DNA of 64,000 nucleotides, taken from contig JAWXCG010000295.1 of assembly GCA_034440555.1 (NCBI GenBank), forward strand, positions 1 to 64,000. The letters are read 5' to 3'. Shown piece after piece: positions 35,550 to 44,889 of the stretch. The translations under genes were made by a program, and so were the position numbers. A model generated the notes under the pieces. It was given only the letters and a program-made list of their open reading frames with translations. It searched no databases and was not told where the DNA came from. The DNA comes from 0-14-3-00-62-12 sp034440555 (GTDB taxonomy: Bacteria; Pseudomonadota; Gammaproteobacteria; Xanthomonadales; Ahniellaceae). Positions within the stretch are counted from its first letter, which is position 1; the number at the start of each line of letters is the position of its first letter.

Positions 35550-38365
35550 CGCGCGATTCACTTAGTGCTGATGCGCTGGAGGTGTGGCGGCAGGCGGACG
35601 CCGCCTTCGATCGCCTGCTCGACACTCCTGCTGCGGAACGCATCGCGGCATTGGAATCGATGCATCTGGCGCCCCCAGTTCAGAAGCGTGTGTTTGCCCT
35701 GTTGCAAGCGGATACCGATTCCGTCGGTATGCTTGATGCACAAATGCCTGCGCCGAGTACACCCGCCAGCCCGCTACGCGGCCGGCGCTTCGGGCGTTGG
35801 ACCTTGTGCGACGAACTCGGGCGCGGCGGCATGGCGGTGGTCTACCGCGGTGAGTGCACCACGCCCGACAGCACCCGCCAGGCCGCGATCAAGCTGCTGA
35901 CCATGGGGGCGCTCGGCGGCGGCGGAATGGATCGTTTCCGCCAGGAACAGTCGATCCTGGCTCGGCTCAACCATCCGCACATCGCGCCGCTGTTCGATGC
36001 CGGAATCGCCGATGACGGCACTCCCTGGTTGGCCATGGCGCTGGTTGATGGGGTGCGCATTGACCGCTGGTGCCGCGAGCATGTGCTCTGCGTGCGTGAT
36101 CGCATTCGACTGTTTCTTGATGTGTGCAAAGCGGTGGCGCACGCACACGCCAACCTGGTCATTCATCGCGATCTGAAGCCGTCGAACGTGATGGTCGATC
36201 GCGAAGGGCATGTGCGCCTGCTCGACTTCGGCATCGCACGCCAATCCGACCTGGCCGCGGATGCGCCGACCCTGACCGAGTGGCGGGCGCTGTCGCCGCA
36301 CTACGCCGCGCCCGAGCAGTTCTCCGGGGCGCCGGCTGCGATCGGCATGGACATCTACGGGCTTGGCGCGCTGCTCTATCACTTGCTGGTCGGTCGCCCG
36401 CCGCGTGCTGGCACCGATGCGCTGGACGAGCTGCCGACTGCGCCTTCGCGCATGCAGCCGCTCAATGATGCAACGCCGATGGCATTGGACGCACGCACCA
36501 CAGAGTCACTGCGCGGTGACCTCGACGCGATCGTACTCAAGTGCCTGCAGCCCCAGCCGGCGCAGCGCTATGCCACTGTCGGCGAACTGATTGACGACAT
36601 CGAACGCTGGCAGACGCAGCGCGTGGTGCGCGCACGTTCGCCGAGTGCCCGCTACCGCTTCGGGCGTTTTTTGCTGCGTCATCGGCGCAGTGCCATTGCC
36701 GGCGTCGCACTGTTGCTGGCTATTCTGATCGGCGCCGCGGCGGCGATTTGGCAGGCCGGCATCGCGGCACGCCAGGCGCAGCGCGCGCAAGTTGAGAAGC
36801 AACGCGCCGAACAGTCGCTGCAATTCGTTGAAGGCTTGCTGCTCAATGAAGACCGCAGCTCGCCACGTGGCACGTTGCCGGACACCGCGACGCTGCTCGA
36901 ACGTGGCGCGCGCGATACTGCTGCTGCGTTCGCCGATGACCCGGAGGGCGAGGCGCGCATGCTCAGCCTGATCGGTCGCGTGCTGACCCGTACCGAACGA
37001 TTCGAGACCGGCCTGCCGATGCTGCGGCGTGCTTTCGAACTGCGCAATCAGCATCTGACCCCCAACGACAGCCGCGTCATCGAAGCTGCCTTGGTGCTCA
37101 CTGAGGCCGAGATCGCCAGGAATCCGATGCCGACTGATGCGCAGCGGCGACGCCTTAGCGCGTCGCTGGATCGTCTCGATGCGCGGCGAAACTCGGCGGA
37201 CGCCGGGCGAATGCTGGCGGCGCTGGCCAATCTCAGCGACCGCGCTGGCGACGTTGAACGCAGCCTCGCCGATTACGACCGCGCCATCAGCATGCTGCGC
37301 TCCGATCACGAAACCAAACCAGAATTGCTCGCCGAGGCACTGTCCGGACGCGGTTCGTTGCTGGCCAAGCTCAAGCGCACCGAGCCTGGCCTTCGTGACT
37401 TGCAAGAGAGCCTGCAATTGACGCGCCGGGCGCATGGCGATCAGCACTGGGATACGGTTGATGCGTTACGCGTGCTTGGCATTGCCCAGGTGCACGCGAA
37501 CCAAGCCCAGGCGCGCGCTACCCTGCAGCAGGCGCTGAGCTTGGCCGATGCAATCGCGCCAGAGCCCAATCTGATGTCGGCCGATATTGCTGGCTGGCTG
37601 GGTGCTCGCGAATCGTCCCATGGTGGTCGACCCGATCTGGCGGTGCCGATCTATCAGCGCGTCGTCGCGATCCGCACGAAATTGCTCGGCGCACAGCATC
37701 CGGAAACCTTGCGCGCGCGCGGCGATTTGGGCACCGTGGCGCGCGCCGCCGGCGATCACGCCCTGGCCGAACGCGAGCTGGCCGAAGTGCGCAGAAGTTA
37801 TGACGAGGCCGGGCAGCAACAATCGGTCAACTACGGCATCCTGCTGCGCACGTTGGCGACACTCTATCTCGACCGCGGCGAACTGGACCGCGCCGAGCGC
37901 ACCGTCGCCGAATCGCGAAAGTTGTTGTCGGTGTTGGTGCCAACGGTAGAGCCCTATGTGGTTGCGCCCATTGCAGGCCAGTTGCTGCTGCTGCGTGGCC
38001 ACCCCGATGCCGCCTGCACTGAGTTCGAGCGAGGGCTTGGGGCCAGTGCTGGCCTCCCGACGACCGACCAGAATCGTTTAGGCATTGAACAGATGGCTGC
38101 AGATTGTTGGCGACGCCTGGGTCGACTCGACGACGCAGGCAAGCTGTTGGACGATGTCGCAATGCGCGCGCATATCGGTCTGGCGCCCGGACATCCGCGC
38201 ATCGGGTCGATCGCGCTGGCGCGTGCCGAACTGGCATTGGCGCGCGGCGACGAACCCGGCGCGCTGGGCCTGCTCCGCGATGCCGAATCCATTCTGCTCG
38301 CGTGGCGCGGCACACCGAAATGGCAGCGCGACGAAATCACGCGTCTACGCACGCACCTTTTGTAG
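35546..38365 (+). CDS. Transmembrane Ser/Thr protein kinase with TPR-like repeats, coupled to ECF-like sigma
   Basis: 939 aa, paralogous in layout to the kinase at 3966-6752. N-terminal helical segment 1-80, kinase domain with GRGGMA 92-97, Lys116 (AAIK), HRDLKPSN 207-214, DFG 227-229 and SPHYAAPEQFSG; a membrane helix near 390-408 (AIAGVALLLAILIGAAAAIW) and ~530 residues of helical repeats (for example LTRRAHGDQHWDTVDALRVL). Its ATG overlaps the sigma stop by 4 bp, which implies stoichiometric co-translation. All catalytic residues are present. Confidence 0.93.
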   Translation: MTRDSLSADALEVWRQADAAFDRLLDTPAAERIAALESMHLAPPVQKRVFALLQADTDSVGMLDAQMPAPSTPASPLRGRRFGRWTLCDELGRGGMAVVYRGECTTPDSTRQAAIKLLTMGALGGGGMDRFRQEQSILARLNHPHIAPLFDAGIADDGTPWLAMALVDGVRIDRWCREHVLCVRDRIRLFLDVCKAVAHAHANLVIHRDLKPSNVMVDREGHVRLLDFGIARQSDLAADAPTLTEWRALSPHYAAPEQFSGAPAAIGMDIYGLGALLYHLLVGRPPRAGTDALDELPTAPSRMQPLNDATPMALDARTTESLRGDLDAIVLKCLQPQPAQRYATVGELIDDIERWQTQRVVRARSPSARYRFGRFLLRHRRSAIAGVALLLAILIGAAAAIWQAGIAARQAQRAQVEKQRAEQSLQFVEGLLLNEDRSSPRGTLPDTATLLERGARDTAAAFADDPEGEARMLSLIGRVLTRTERFETGLPMLRRAFELRNQHLTPNDSRVIEAALVLTEAEIARNPMPTDAQRRRLSASLDRLDARRNSADAGRMLAALANLSDRAGDVERSLADYDRAISMLRSDHETKPELLAEALSGRGSLLAKLKRTEPGLRDLQESLQLTRRAHGDQHWDTVDALRVLGIAQVHANQAQARATLQQALSLADAIAPEPNLMSADIAGWLGARESSHGGRPDLAVPIYQRVVAIRTKLLGAQHPETLRARGDLGTVARAAGDHALAERELAEVRRSYDEAGQQQSVNYGILLRTLATLYLDRGELDRAERTVAESRKLLSVLVPTVEPYVVAPIAGQLLLLRGHPDAACTEFERGLGASAGLPTTDQNRLGIEQMAADCWRRLGRLDDAGKLLDDVAMRAHIGLAPGHPRIGSIALARAELALARGDEPGALGLLRDAESILLAWRGTPKWQRDEITRLRTHLL

Positions 38366-38426
38366 TCGCGCCCCGACGGGAACATCTGCTGCCCCCTGCG
38401 CACGCGGTTGCACCTACAATCCACAC

Positions 38427-39416
38427 ATGACTCTTCTGCTGCCCGACGCGCAAGACATTGCCGAAGCTGTTGCCGCCCTGCGTCGCGGCGAGGTGATCGG
38501 CCTGCCCACGGAGACTGTTTATGGACTCGCCGGCGACGCCACGAATACCGATGCCATCCGCCGTATCTTCGCCATCAAGGGCCGCCCGGCCGATCATCCA
38601 CTGATTGTGCACCTCGGCGCGGTCGCGCAGGTCGCGGACTGGGCAGCGGATGTTCCCGCCGCGGCGCTGACATTGGCCGCGGCGTTTTGGCCGGGTCCCA
38701 TGACCTTGATCCTGAAAAAGGCAGCGCAGGTCAGCGACCTGGTCACCGGCGGCCAGGACAGCGTCGGACTGCGCATACCCAATCACCCGGTAGCGCTCGG
38801 CGTACTTAACGCATTCGGCGGCGGACTGGCAGCGCCATCCGCCAATCGCTTTGGTCATGTCAGCCCCACCACGGCGCAGCACGTGCGCGACGAATTCGGC
38901 AGCGCCGTGGCTCTGGTACTCGACGGCGGCCCGTGCAGCATCGGGATCGAATCCACCATCATCGATCTCACCGGAATCACAGCGCGCATTCTGCGTCCGG
39001 GCCAGATCAGTCGCGATGCCATCGCCGCGGTGATCGGAAACATCGAAGAGGGCCAGCACAGTGACGGCCCGCGCGTGTCCGGTGCCCTCGCCTCGCACTA
39101 CGCCCCACGCACACCCACGGAAAACATCCCGCGTTCCCGTCTTGCCGCACGCTGGCGGCAATGCCACGAGCAAGGAGAAACCGTGCTCGTCCTCAGCATC
39201 GGTCATCTGCCCGCGTCCACCGAGGGATTGGCGCTGTCCGAAAACCCCGAAGACTACGCCCGGCACCTCTACGCCGCGCTGCGCACATTGGACGCCGAGG
39301 GCGCCGATCGCATACTCGTCGAACGCACTCCTGATTCCGATGCGTGGCGTGCGATCGGCGATCGCCTGCAGCGGGCTGCGAATGGGGTGGATACGTTACA
39401 TGAGTCTGCAGGCTGA
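38427..39416 (+). CDS. L-threonylcarbamoyladenylate synthase (Sua5/YrdC family)
   Basis: 329 aa. Makes threonylcarbamoyl-AMP for the t6A37 modification of ANN-decoding tRNAs. The YrdC domain (1-195) has GEVIGLPTETVYGLAGDA, IKGRPADHPLIVHL, WPGPMTLIL, VGLRIPNHPVAL and APSANRFGHVSPTTAQHV; the second, Sua5-specific domain follows (SGALASHYAPRTPTENIPR), so this is the long Sua5 form. The TACAAT at 38415-38420 ends 6 nt before the ATG, which would place a transcription start at or near the start codon (leaderless), if it is a real -10 box. Confidence 0.93.
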   Translation: MTLLLPDAQDIAEAVAALRRGEVIGLPTETVYGLAGDATNTDAIRRIFAIKGRPADHPLIVHLGAVAQVADWAADVPAAALTLAAAFWPGPMTLILKKAAQVSDLVTGGQDSVGLRIPNHPVALGVLNAFGGGLAAPSANRFGHVSPTTAQHVRDEFGSAVALVLDGGPCSIGIESTIIDLTGITARILRPGQISRDAIAAVIGNIEEGQHSDGPRVSGALASHYAPRTPTENIPRSRLAARWRQCHEQGETVLVLSIGHLPASTEGLALSENPEDYARHLYAALRTLDAEGADRILVERTPDSDAWRAIGDRLQRAANGVDTLHESAG

Positions 39417-40321
39417 TCGTTTTCCAGACTGGCGCGTACCCGTGGGTTACTGCCACTGATGCTTCGGTGCCGCATGAAACGTAGATACCATAACAGGACC
39501 AATAATTCGTATTGGGTCAGTGGGCGGCGCCTGGCAAGCGTACTTTCCGTGCACCCATAGCGACCGCCGTCGCCGCACATCGCACCTTGGGCATGCCCAC
39601 TCTATGCCCTGATTTCGCCATGTCTGGCTGACACCTCGCGACTTGTCGGAAACTACTGAGGGTTGTGCGAGTCAACCGACAACATTCCGAGGAATCGCTT
39701 GCGATAGGACTGGCGGATTGTAAACAATGGTATTACACTGGCATTGCAGTGGTGCTTACCTATGACCGTCGACGCTAGATCATCGAGTACTGCTGCGGAA
39801 TAGGCAGTTCTGGGATTTTCCCTGTGAAAGCGCCAAAAAATGCGCTGTGGAATCTGCCGGGGAACACGTTGGCAAGATGCGGGCGCTGCATTGACCGACA
39901 CCCGCGAGGGTGCGAGTCAACTCTGCGTTCGCAGCAAGGCAAGCGGAGCCGCGTTCATGAAATGCGCATGGTGCGGCAAACGTCGTTGTGCGTCGGACGA
40001 TCGGCGAACGGAAACCTCGTGGTCTCGGATGCAATACGTCAAAGCCGTGAGTGCAATCGAAGTGTGCTGGTGAAGGTCGCGCCGCGTCGCGGAAATCGCC
40101 GTCTGTCACGCGCGCAAACGATGCCTTGGAGATAGTGCGGACTTGGAGCAAGTGCGAGCCGCCGAAGACTTCGGCAAAAGCAAACAGGGGAAAGTGTGGG
40201 TTTGTAGAAGGGCCTGTTTTGATCGCTTGTCTTGCTGCCGCCGCAGTGGGTTCGACTCCAGTGATTGAGCGAACTCAACGCTGACGGTCTCGCCATTCGT
40301 ATTTTCTTTTGGAGTCCTCGC
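39417..40321. other. Gene-poor interval upstream of the chitinase gene
   Basis: About 900 bp without a recognisable gene on either strand; the short frames present have no family features or good ribosome binding sites. A small dyad (CACTG-gcattg-CAGTG, near 39738) follows TTGTAAACAATGG and could be regulatory. The sequence GTGCGAGTCAAC occurs twice (near 39667 and 39909). The chitinase promoter should lie at the right end. Confidence 0.4.
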
Positions 40322-42385
40322 ATGCACTCAGATTGTTTCCTCGCCCCAATCCGGGCGGTCTTCGCATTTTTGTTTCTCATCAGTATCGGGCTCTCGGCGA
40401 CGCCAGCCCAAGCCGCCAGCTGCGCCGGCGTCAGCGCCTGGAATCCCAGCACCATCTATAACCCGGGCAACCGGATGACCTATCAAGGGCGACTCTACCA
40501 AGCATTGGTGCCGATCTGGAACGCGCCGCCCAACTACTGCCCAAGCTGCGGCTGGTATAGCGATCTGGGTGTTTGCGATGGCGGCTCAAACGTACCGCCA
40601 ACGGTCAGTGTCACTGCGCCCAGCAATGGCCAATCCTTTACCGCAGGCAGCAACATTACCGTCAGTGCGAACGCGCAGGACAGCGACGGCACCGTCGCCA
40701 GCGTTCAGTTCTTCCGCGGCACCACGTCGCTTGGCGTCGACTCCAGCGCTCCCTACAGCGTGGTGTGGAACGGCGCGACGGCAGGCAGCTATGCGCTGAC
40801 CGCCAGGGCAACCGACAACGGCAGTGCCTCGACTACATCAGCCACAGTCAACATCACCGTCAACGGCGGCGGCACCGACACCACGCCACCGGGCGTGCCC
40901 TCGGGACTCAACTCGCCATCGCTGACCAGCTCCAGCATTTCACTGAGCTGGAATGCATCCAGCGACAACGCGGGCGGCAGCGGCGTTGCCGGCTACGATG
41001 TGTACCGCGACGGCGCACTCGTGGGTTCGCCAGCGGGCACCAGCTTCACCAATAGCGGTCTCACCGCCGCGACCAACTACGCCTATCGGGTTCGTGCTCG
41101 CGACAACGCTGGCAACGCCTCCGCACAGAGCGGCGCGATCACCGCGCGAACACGCGACATCGATCCGCCAACGGGTAAACGCGTGATTGGCTACTTCGCC
41201 CAGTGGGGCATCTACGCACGCAACTATCGTGTGCGCAACATTGAGACCAGCGGCTCGGCGGCTAAACTCACACATATCAACTACGCATTTGGCAACGTGC
41301 GTAACAACCGTTGCGAGGTTGGGGTGACGCAACCCGCCGATCCCAACACCGGCGCCGGTGGCGATGCATTCGCTGACTACAGCAAAGCCTTCAACGCGGG
41401 CGAATCCGTGGACGGCGTAGCAGATACCTGGAATCAACCGCTGCGCGGTAGCTGGAACCAACTGCGTAAACTCAAGGCGCAACACCCGGGCATCAAGGTG
41501 TTGATCTCGCTCGGCGGCTGGACCTGGTCGCGCGGCTTCTCCAGCGCGGCGCGCCCGGAGAATCGGGTAGCCTTCGTCGCGTCCTGCATTGATGCCTATA
41601 TTCGCGGCAACCTTCCCGTTACCGACGGCGCTGGTGGTGCGGGTGCGGCCTCGGGCGTGTTCGATGGCATCGATATCGACTGGGAGTATCCCGTGGCCTG
41701 CGGCATCGCCTGCGGTCAGCCGGAAGACAACGCCAACTTCACCGCGCTGATGGCCGAGTTCCGAAGCCAGCTCAATGCGGTGCGGCCCGGCCTATTGTTG
41801 ACCGTCGCCGTCGGCGCAGGCATCGACAAGATTCGTGTCACCAACCCGGGCGCATATCACCCCTACCTCGACTACATCAATGTGATGACCTACGACTTCC
41901 ACGGTGGCTGGGAACCGCGCACGCACTTCCATTCCGCACTGTTCGGATCAACCGACGATCCGTCGACCGGCGATCAGCGTTTTTACAACAGCGACAATGC
42001 GATCCAGGCTTTTCTGGATCGCGGTGTGCCTGCGGCGAAGCTCAACCTGGGCATCGGCTTCTATGGTCGTGGCTGGACTGGCGTGCCCAACCTCAACAAC
42101 GGGCTCTATCAAAGTGGCAGTGCAGCCCAGGGCACCTATGAAGCCGGGATCGAGGACTACAAAGTGCTGAAAAATCTCGGTTGGCCCAGCTACACCCATG
42201 CCCAATCGATGGCACGCTGGATCTACAACGGCACTACCTTCTGGAGCTACGACACGCCAGAGGCAGTCGCCGACAAGATGCAGTATGTGCGCACGCGCAA
42301 CCTCGGCGGTGCATTCTTCTGGGAGTTCAGCGGCGATGATGCCAATGGAACACTGGCCAAAGCCGTAGGCAACGGATTGCGCTAG
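40322..42385 (+). CDS. Secreted GH18 chitinase with CBM5/12, Ig-like and Fn3 modules
   Basis: 687 aa. Signal peptide 1-31 (ending SATPAQA). Chitin-binding CBM5/12 module ~35-85 (AWNPSTIYNPGNRMTYQGRLYQAL...GWYSDLGVC). Ig-like domain ~91-180 (PPTVSVTAPSNGQSFTAGS, DSDGTVASVQFF), Fn3 domain ~190-275 (GVPSGLNSPSLTSSSISLSW, TNYAYRVRARDNAGN) and GH18 barrel ~287-687. The catalytic DxxDxDxE is D448-G-I-D-I-D-W-E455, with E455 the acid. Degrades chitin outside the cell, probably by type II secretion (the prepilin peptidase at 15.0 kb would serve that). GGAG 8 nt upstream of the ATG fixes the start. Confidence 0.95.
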   Translation: MHSDCFLAPIRAVFAFLFLISIGLSATPAQAASCAGVSAWNPSTIYNPGNRMTYQGRLYQALVPIWNAPPNYCPSCGWYSDLGVCDGGSNVPPTVSVTAPSNGQSFTAGSNITVSANAQDSDGTVASVQFFRGTTSLGVDSSAPYSVVWNGATAGSYALTARATDNGSASTTSATVNITVNGGGTDTTPPGVPSGLNSPSLTSSSISLSWNASSDNAGGSGVAGYDVYRDGALVGSPAGTSFTNSGLTAATNYAYRVRARDNAGNASAQSGAITARTRDIDPPTGKRVIGYFAQWGIYARNYRVRNIETSGSAAKLTHINYAFGNVRNNRCEVGVTQPADPNTGAGGDAFADYSKAFNAGESVDGVADTWNQPLRGSWNQLRKLKAQHPGIKVLISLGGWTWSRGFSSAARPENRVAFVASCIDAYIRGNLPVTDGAGGAGAASGVFDGIDIDWEYPVACGIACGQPEDNANFTALMAEFRSQLNAVRPGLLLTVAVGAGIDKIRVTNPGAYHPYLDYINVMTYDFHGGWEPRTHFHSALFGSTDDPSTGDQRFYNSDNAIQAFLDRGVPAAKLNLGIGFYGRGWTGVPNLNNGLYQSGSAAQGTYEAGIEDYKVLKNLGWPSYTHAQSMARWIYNGTTFWSYDTPEAVADKMQYVRTRNLGGAFFWEFSGDDANGTLAKAVGNGLR

Positions 42386-42393
42386 TCGCATCA

Positions 42394-42422
42394 GGTCGGA
42401 TCGCCAACGAGGCGATCCGACC
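42394..42422. terminator. Hairpin after the chitinase gene
   Basis: Perfect 11-bp arms GGTCGGATCGC (42394-42404) and its complement (42412-42422) around a 7-nt loop, 9 bp past the chitinase stop. No T-tract follows, so termination is likely but not certain. Confidence 0.6.
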
Positions 42423-42596
42423 GCGGACTGAGCGCCGGCCGCTGTGGCGCGGTCGACGTGCTTTTGCAGCAAGGCAAAAGGCCGACCCTGGCGCGCCGAA
42501 TCCGCCGCCCCTTGCACGCGTCGCTACGAGCAAGCAAAATTGTCGCGCAATTGCTGCAGAGTCGTTCGCCCGCAACGCCGAGTTGATGCAGGAGCG

Positions 42597-42962
42597 ATGG
42601 TCGAGACACACCGACTCACCCACATCAGTCTCGCCGTGCGCGATCCGCAGCTGTCGGTCGAGTTCTATATGCAGGTGTTCGGAGTTCGCGAGTACTACCG
42701 CGATGAGAATCAAATCCAGGTTTGAGGTCCGTGCCCGTTCGATGTGCTGGCGTTAGAGCGCAACGCTGCGATCGCGCGGACTACTGGTGGCATCGCGCAC
42801 TTCGGGTTCCGACTGAAAAAACCGGAAGATGTGGCGCTGGCCATTGCACAGGTCGAACATGCGGGTGGCGAACTGCTGCGCAGCGGCGAATTCGCTCCAG
42901 GTTATCCGTTTTCCTATGTTGCGGAACTGGATGGGTACGAAATCGACTTGTGGTTTGAGTGA
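42597..42962 (+). pseudogene. VOC/glyoxalase-fold protein interrupted by an in-frame TGA
   Basis: An AGGAG ribosome binding site precedes ATG 42597. The frame reads VETHRLTHISLAVRDPQLSV...YYRDENQIQV, meets TGA at 42723-42725, then continues in the same frame with GPCPFDVLALERNAA, GGIAHFGFRLKKPEDVALAI and ends FSYVAELDGYEIDLWFE. Apart from that single codon the 121-residue protein is complete and looks like a normal vicinal-oxygen-chelate domain (lactoylglutathione lyase/dioxygenase superfamily). Most simply a recent nonsense mutation; a sequencing error, readthrough or recoding cannot be excluded from one sequence. No clear SECIS-like hairpin is seen just downstream. Confidence 0.75.
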
Positions 42963-43084
42963 CTTGCAACTGGCGGCGCGGATTGCTGCTGGCAGTTGAG
43001 TGCATATCGACTTGGGGTTGAGACCAACGTTCCCCGCGCATTCGGCAACACACGACTTTTGCCTCGACCACTTCCCATGCGGGT

Positions 43085-43487
43085 GCCAGCTGTGCCGATC
43101 GAATCGATCAGACATACCAGTACCTGGTAGGAAATCGGGCCATACTCCCAGCCGCAATCTGGGCCATGCTGGTCGGGGGCTTAGGGGAAGAAACCGTGTT
43201 TCGCGGATACTTGTTCGAGCGTCTCGGCAAACTGCTCGGGCATGGCGTCGTAGCCAAAATCGTGGCGGTGCTGCTCACCTCGGTATGGTTTGGACTATCC
43301 CACCATGCGATCCAGGGGTTGAGCGGCGCGAACAGGCAACGCTGTTCGAGCTCGTATTCGGAACGATCTTTGCGCTCACCGGGCGGATCCAATGCTGATG
43401 TGTGCACAAGCCGCTTTCGATCTTACGGCGCTCGCGATCATCTGCTGGGATCTGGAGACGCCGATTGCCCATCTCGATTTCAAATAG
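43085..43487 (+). pseudogene. Degraded CPBP (CAAX/Abi) intramembrane protease
   Basis: One frame gives WAMLVGGLGEETVFRGYLFERLGKLLG and VLLTSVWFGLSHHAIQGLSG, the EExxxR and FxxxH motifs of CPBP-family membrane proteases. The homology then moves to a second frame (REQATLFELVFGTIFALTGR) and to a third (MLMCAQAAFDLTALAIICWD), so at least two frameshifts are present, and the N-terminal helices are not recognisable. The gene is broken and is probably a remnant; it follows the interrupted VOC gene in a decaying stretch. Confidence 0.8.
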
Positions 43488-43629
43488 GTCAACCAAACTT
43501 TTCCGGCTTCTTGCCAGCCAGCTGAAACTCTATCCAGCGCAACAACCAAGGCCTCGTGCCGGACGTCTGCAAGAAAACCGCAGCGGCACGAACGCCCATC
43601 GGCGATGGACGTCCGCGCCCTGCTTCAGA

Positions 43630-44889
43630 TCAGCGGAATCCGGCCACTGTTGGTCCACGGCTGCGCCAGACGCGGTTATTGTCGTTGAAGCTGGCGGTGC
43701 CGATGGTCACGCCGCTCAAGGTGTAATTGGGAGAGGAGAAGGCGCCGAAGCGCGTGCACGAAGAACATGGTCCGTTGTTGACCGCCATGACGGTGCGGCG
43801 GTTGATGCTGGACATGACGAAGCCGTGGCCATAGGAAAACGGCGAAGTGGTCGAATCGTTGTCGTGTCGAGTGCCGACTACATGCCCGGCCTCATGCACG
43901 AAAGTGAAATTGCCCGACAGGCAGGTGTGGTTCATCACGAAGTAAGCGTTCGCGCTCGAGGTGGCGATCCCTGCTGCCTGGCCACACAGCGACGCGCTGG
44001 ATGGTGCCACATACGCGACGATGTCGGCGGTGCTGCTATTGCGTTGCCCGGCGATAGCGTCGTAGAAACCATCCGCGTCATTGGTGAGTCGGTTCAGCAT
44101 GGTCGAATAGTTGGTGCTCTCCGATTGCGTGTAGAAGCGGATCGCACCGGCTTGCTGAAAACGAATATCGGTATTGGTCGCCGACAATGCCTGGTTCGCT
44201 TCTGCGAACGCAAGATCCATCGCTTGCTGCTCGTTGCCCACGGCCGCCGTCGCCGATGCGCCGAATGCAACCATCACGCGAATTGTCGAAATGGCTTTGG
44301 CAACTGGACCGAATCCTGCGTACGCGCCGTCGCTACGTGGCGAATTGCGCAACATCTGCGTATAGCCTTTTTCATCTTCGTCCACCAGAAATTTACTCTG
44401 GTCCACTTCGATCAGAGCATGCGCACCATCATCGATCGGCACCAATCGATAGAGCTGACCTTCGATCCGGATATTCGCGAGCAAGGTATTTCCCGAGCGC
44501 ACGGCAATGATATTGTTGAGCGCGGCATCGAGCGGAATCAATCCGTCGGAACGACTCAGCTTTTCATGACCCATATCGATCTGACCAATCCACACCTCGT
44601 TGCCGCTCTCCATACGTTCGAATTGCGTCTGCCTGGCGTCGACATTGATACCGCCTGGCAAACTCATGCTGAGCACTCGCGTGTCGGCAGCGATCAGGTT
44701 TGCGCGCGCCGAGACAATTTCGATGCGCTCGTTGGCCGGATCCGATGCCGCTTTGCGCAACAGTTCGCCCGGCTCGGCGATCTGTGATCGGTTTCCAGCA
44801 ACTGAGAACAAACTTTCGGCTGCGTTCGCAGCACTCACACAAGAAACCAGAGCAACACTCAGACAAACGGCAATACGAGTGAACTTCAT
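43630..44889 (-). CDS. Secreted zinc metalloprotease, reprolysin/M12-like metzincin
   Basis: 419 aa. Signal peptide MKFTRIAVCLSVALVSCVSA, cleaved near ANA-AESL. A pro-domain-like region (30-180) is followed by a catalytic domain with the extended zinc motif HEAGHVVGTRHD at 332-343 (HExxHxxGxxHD) and a Met-turn in RRTVMAV about 30 residues later. The AGFR C-terminus lacks a known tag. GAGGAA lies about 8 nt upstream of the ATG at 44889; the longer upstream frame lacks this. Probably an extracellular protease, complementing the chitinase. Confidence 0.92.
   Translation of the reverse strand: MKFTRIAVCLSVALVSCVSAANAAESLFSVAGNRSQIAEPGELLRKAASDPANERIEIVSARANLIAADTRVLSMSLPGGINVDARQTQFERMESGNEVWIGQIDMGHEKLSRSDGLIPLDAALNNIIAVRSGNTLLANIRIEGQLYRLVPIDDGAHALIEVDQSKFLVDEDEKGYTQMLRNSPRSDGAYAGFGPVAKAISTIRVMVAFGASATAAVGNEQQAMDLAFAEANQALSATNTDIRFQQAGAIRFYTQSESTNYSTMLNRLTNDADGFYDAIAGQRNSSTADIVAYVAPSSASLCGQAAGIATSSANAYFVMNHTCLSGNFTFVHEAGHVVGTRHDNDSTTSPFSYGHGFVMSSINRRTVMAVNNGPCSSCTRFGAFSSPNYTLSGVTIGTASFNDNNRVWRSRGPTVAGFR

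Noticed and set aside
39653..40455. Several short open frames in the gap before the chitinase gene
   Set aside because: They overlap each other on both strands, lack good ribosome binding sites and show no recognisable domain.
42726..42790. SECIS element for selenocysteine decoding of the TGA in the VOC gene
   Set aside because: I could not draw a convincing stem-loop at the required distance after the TGA; a nonsense mutation is simpler.
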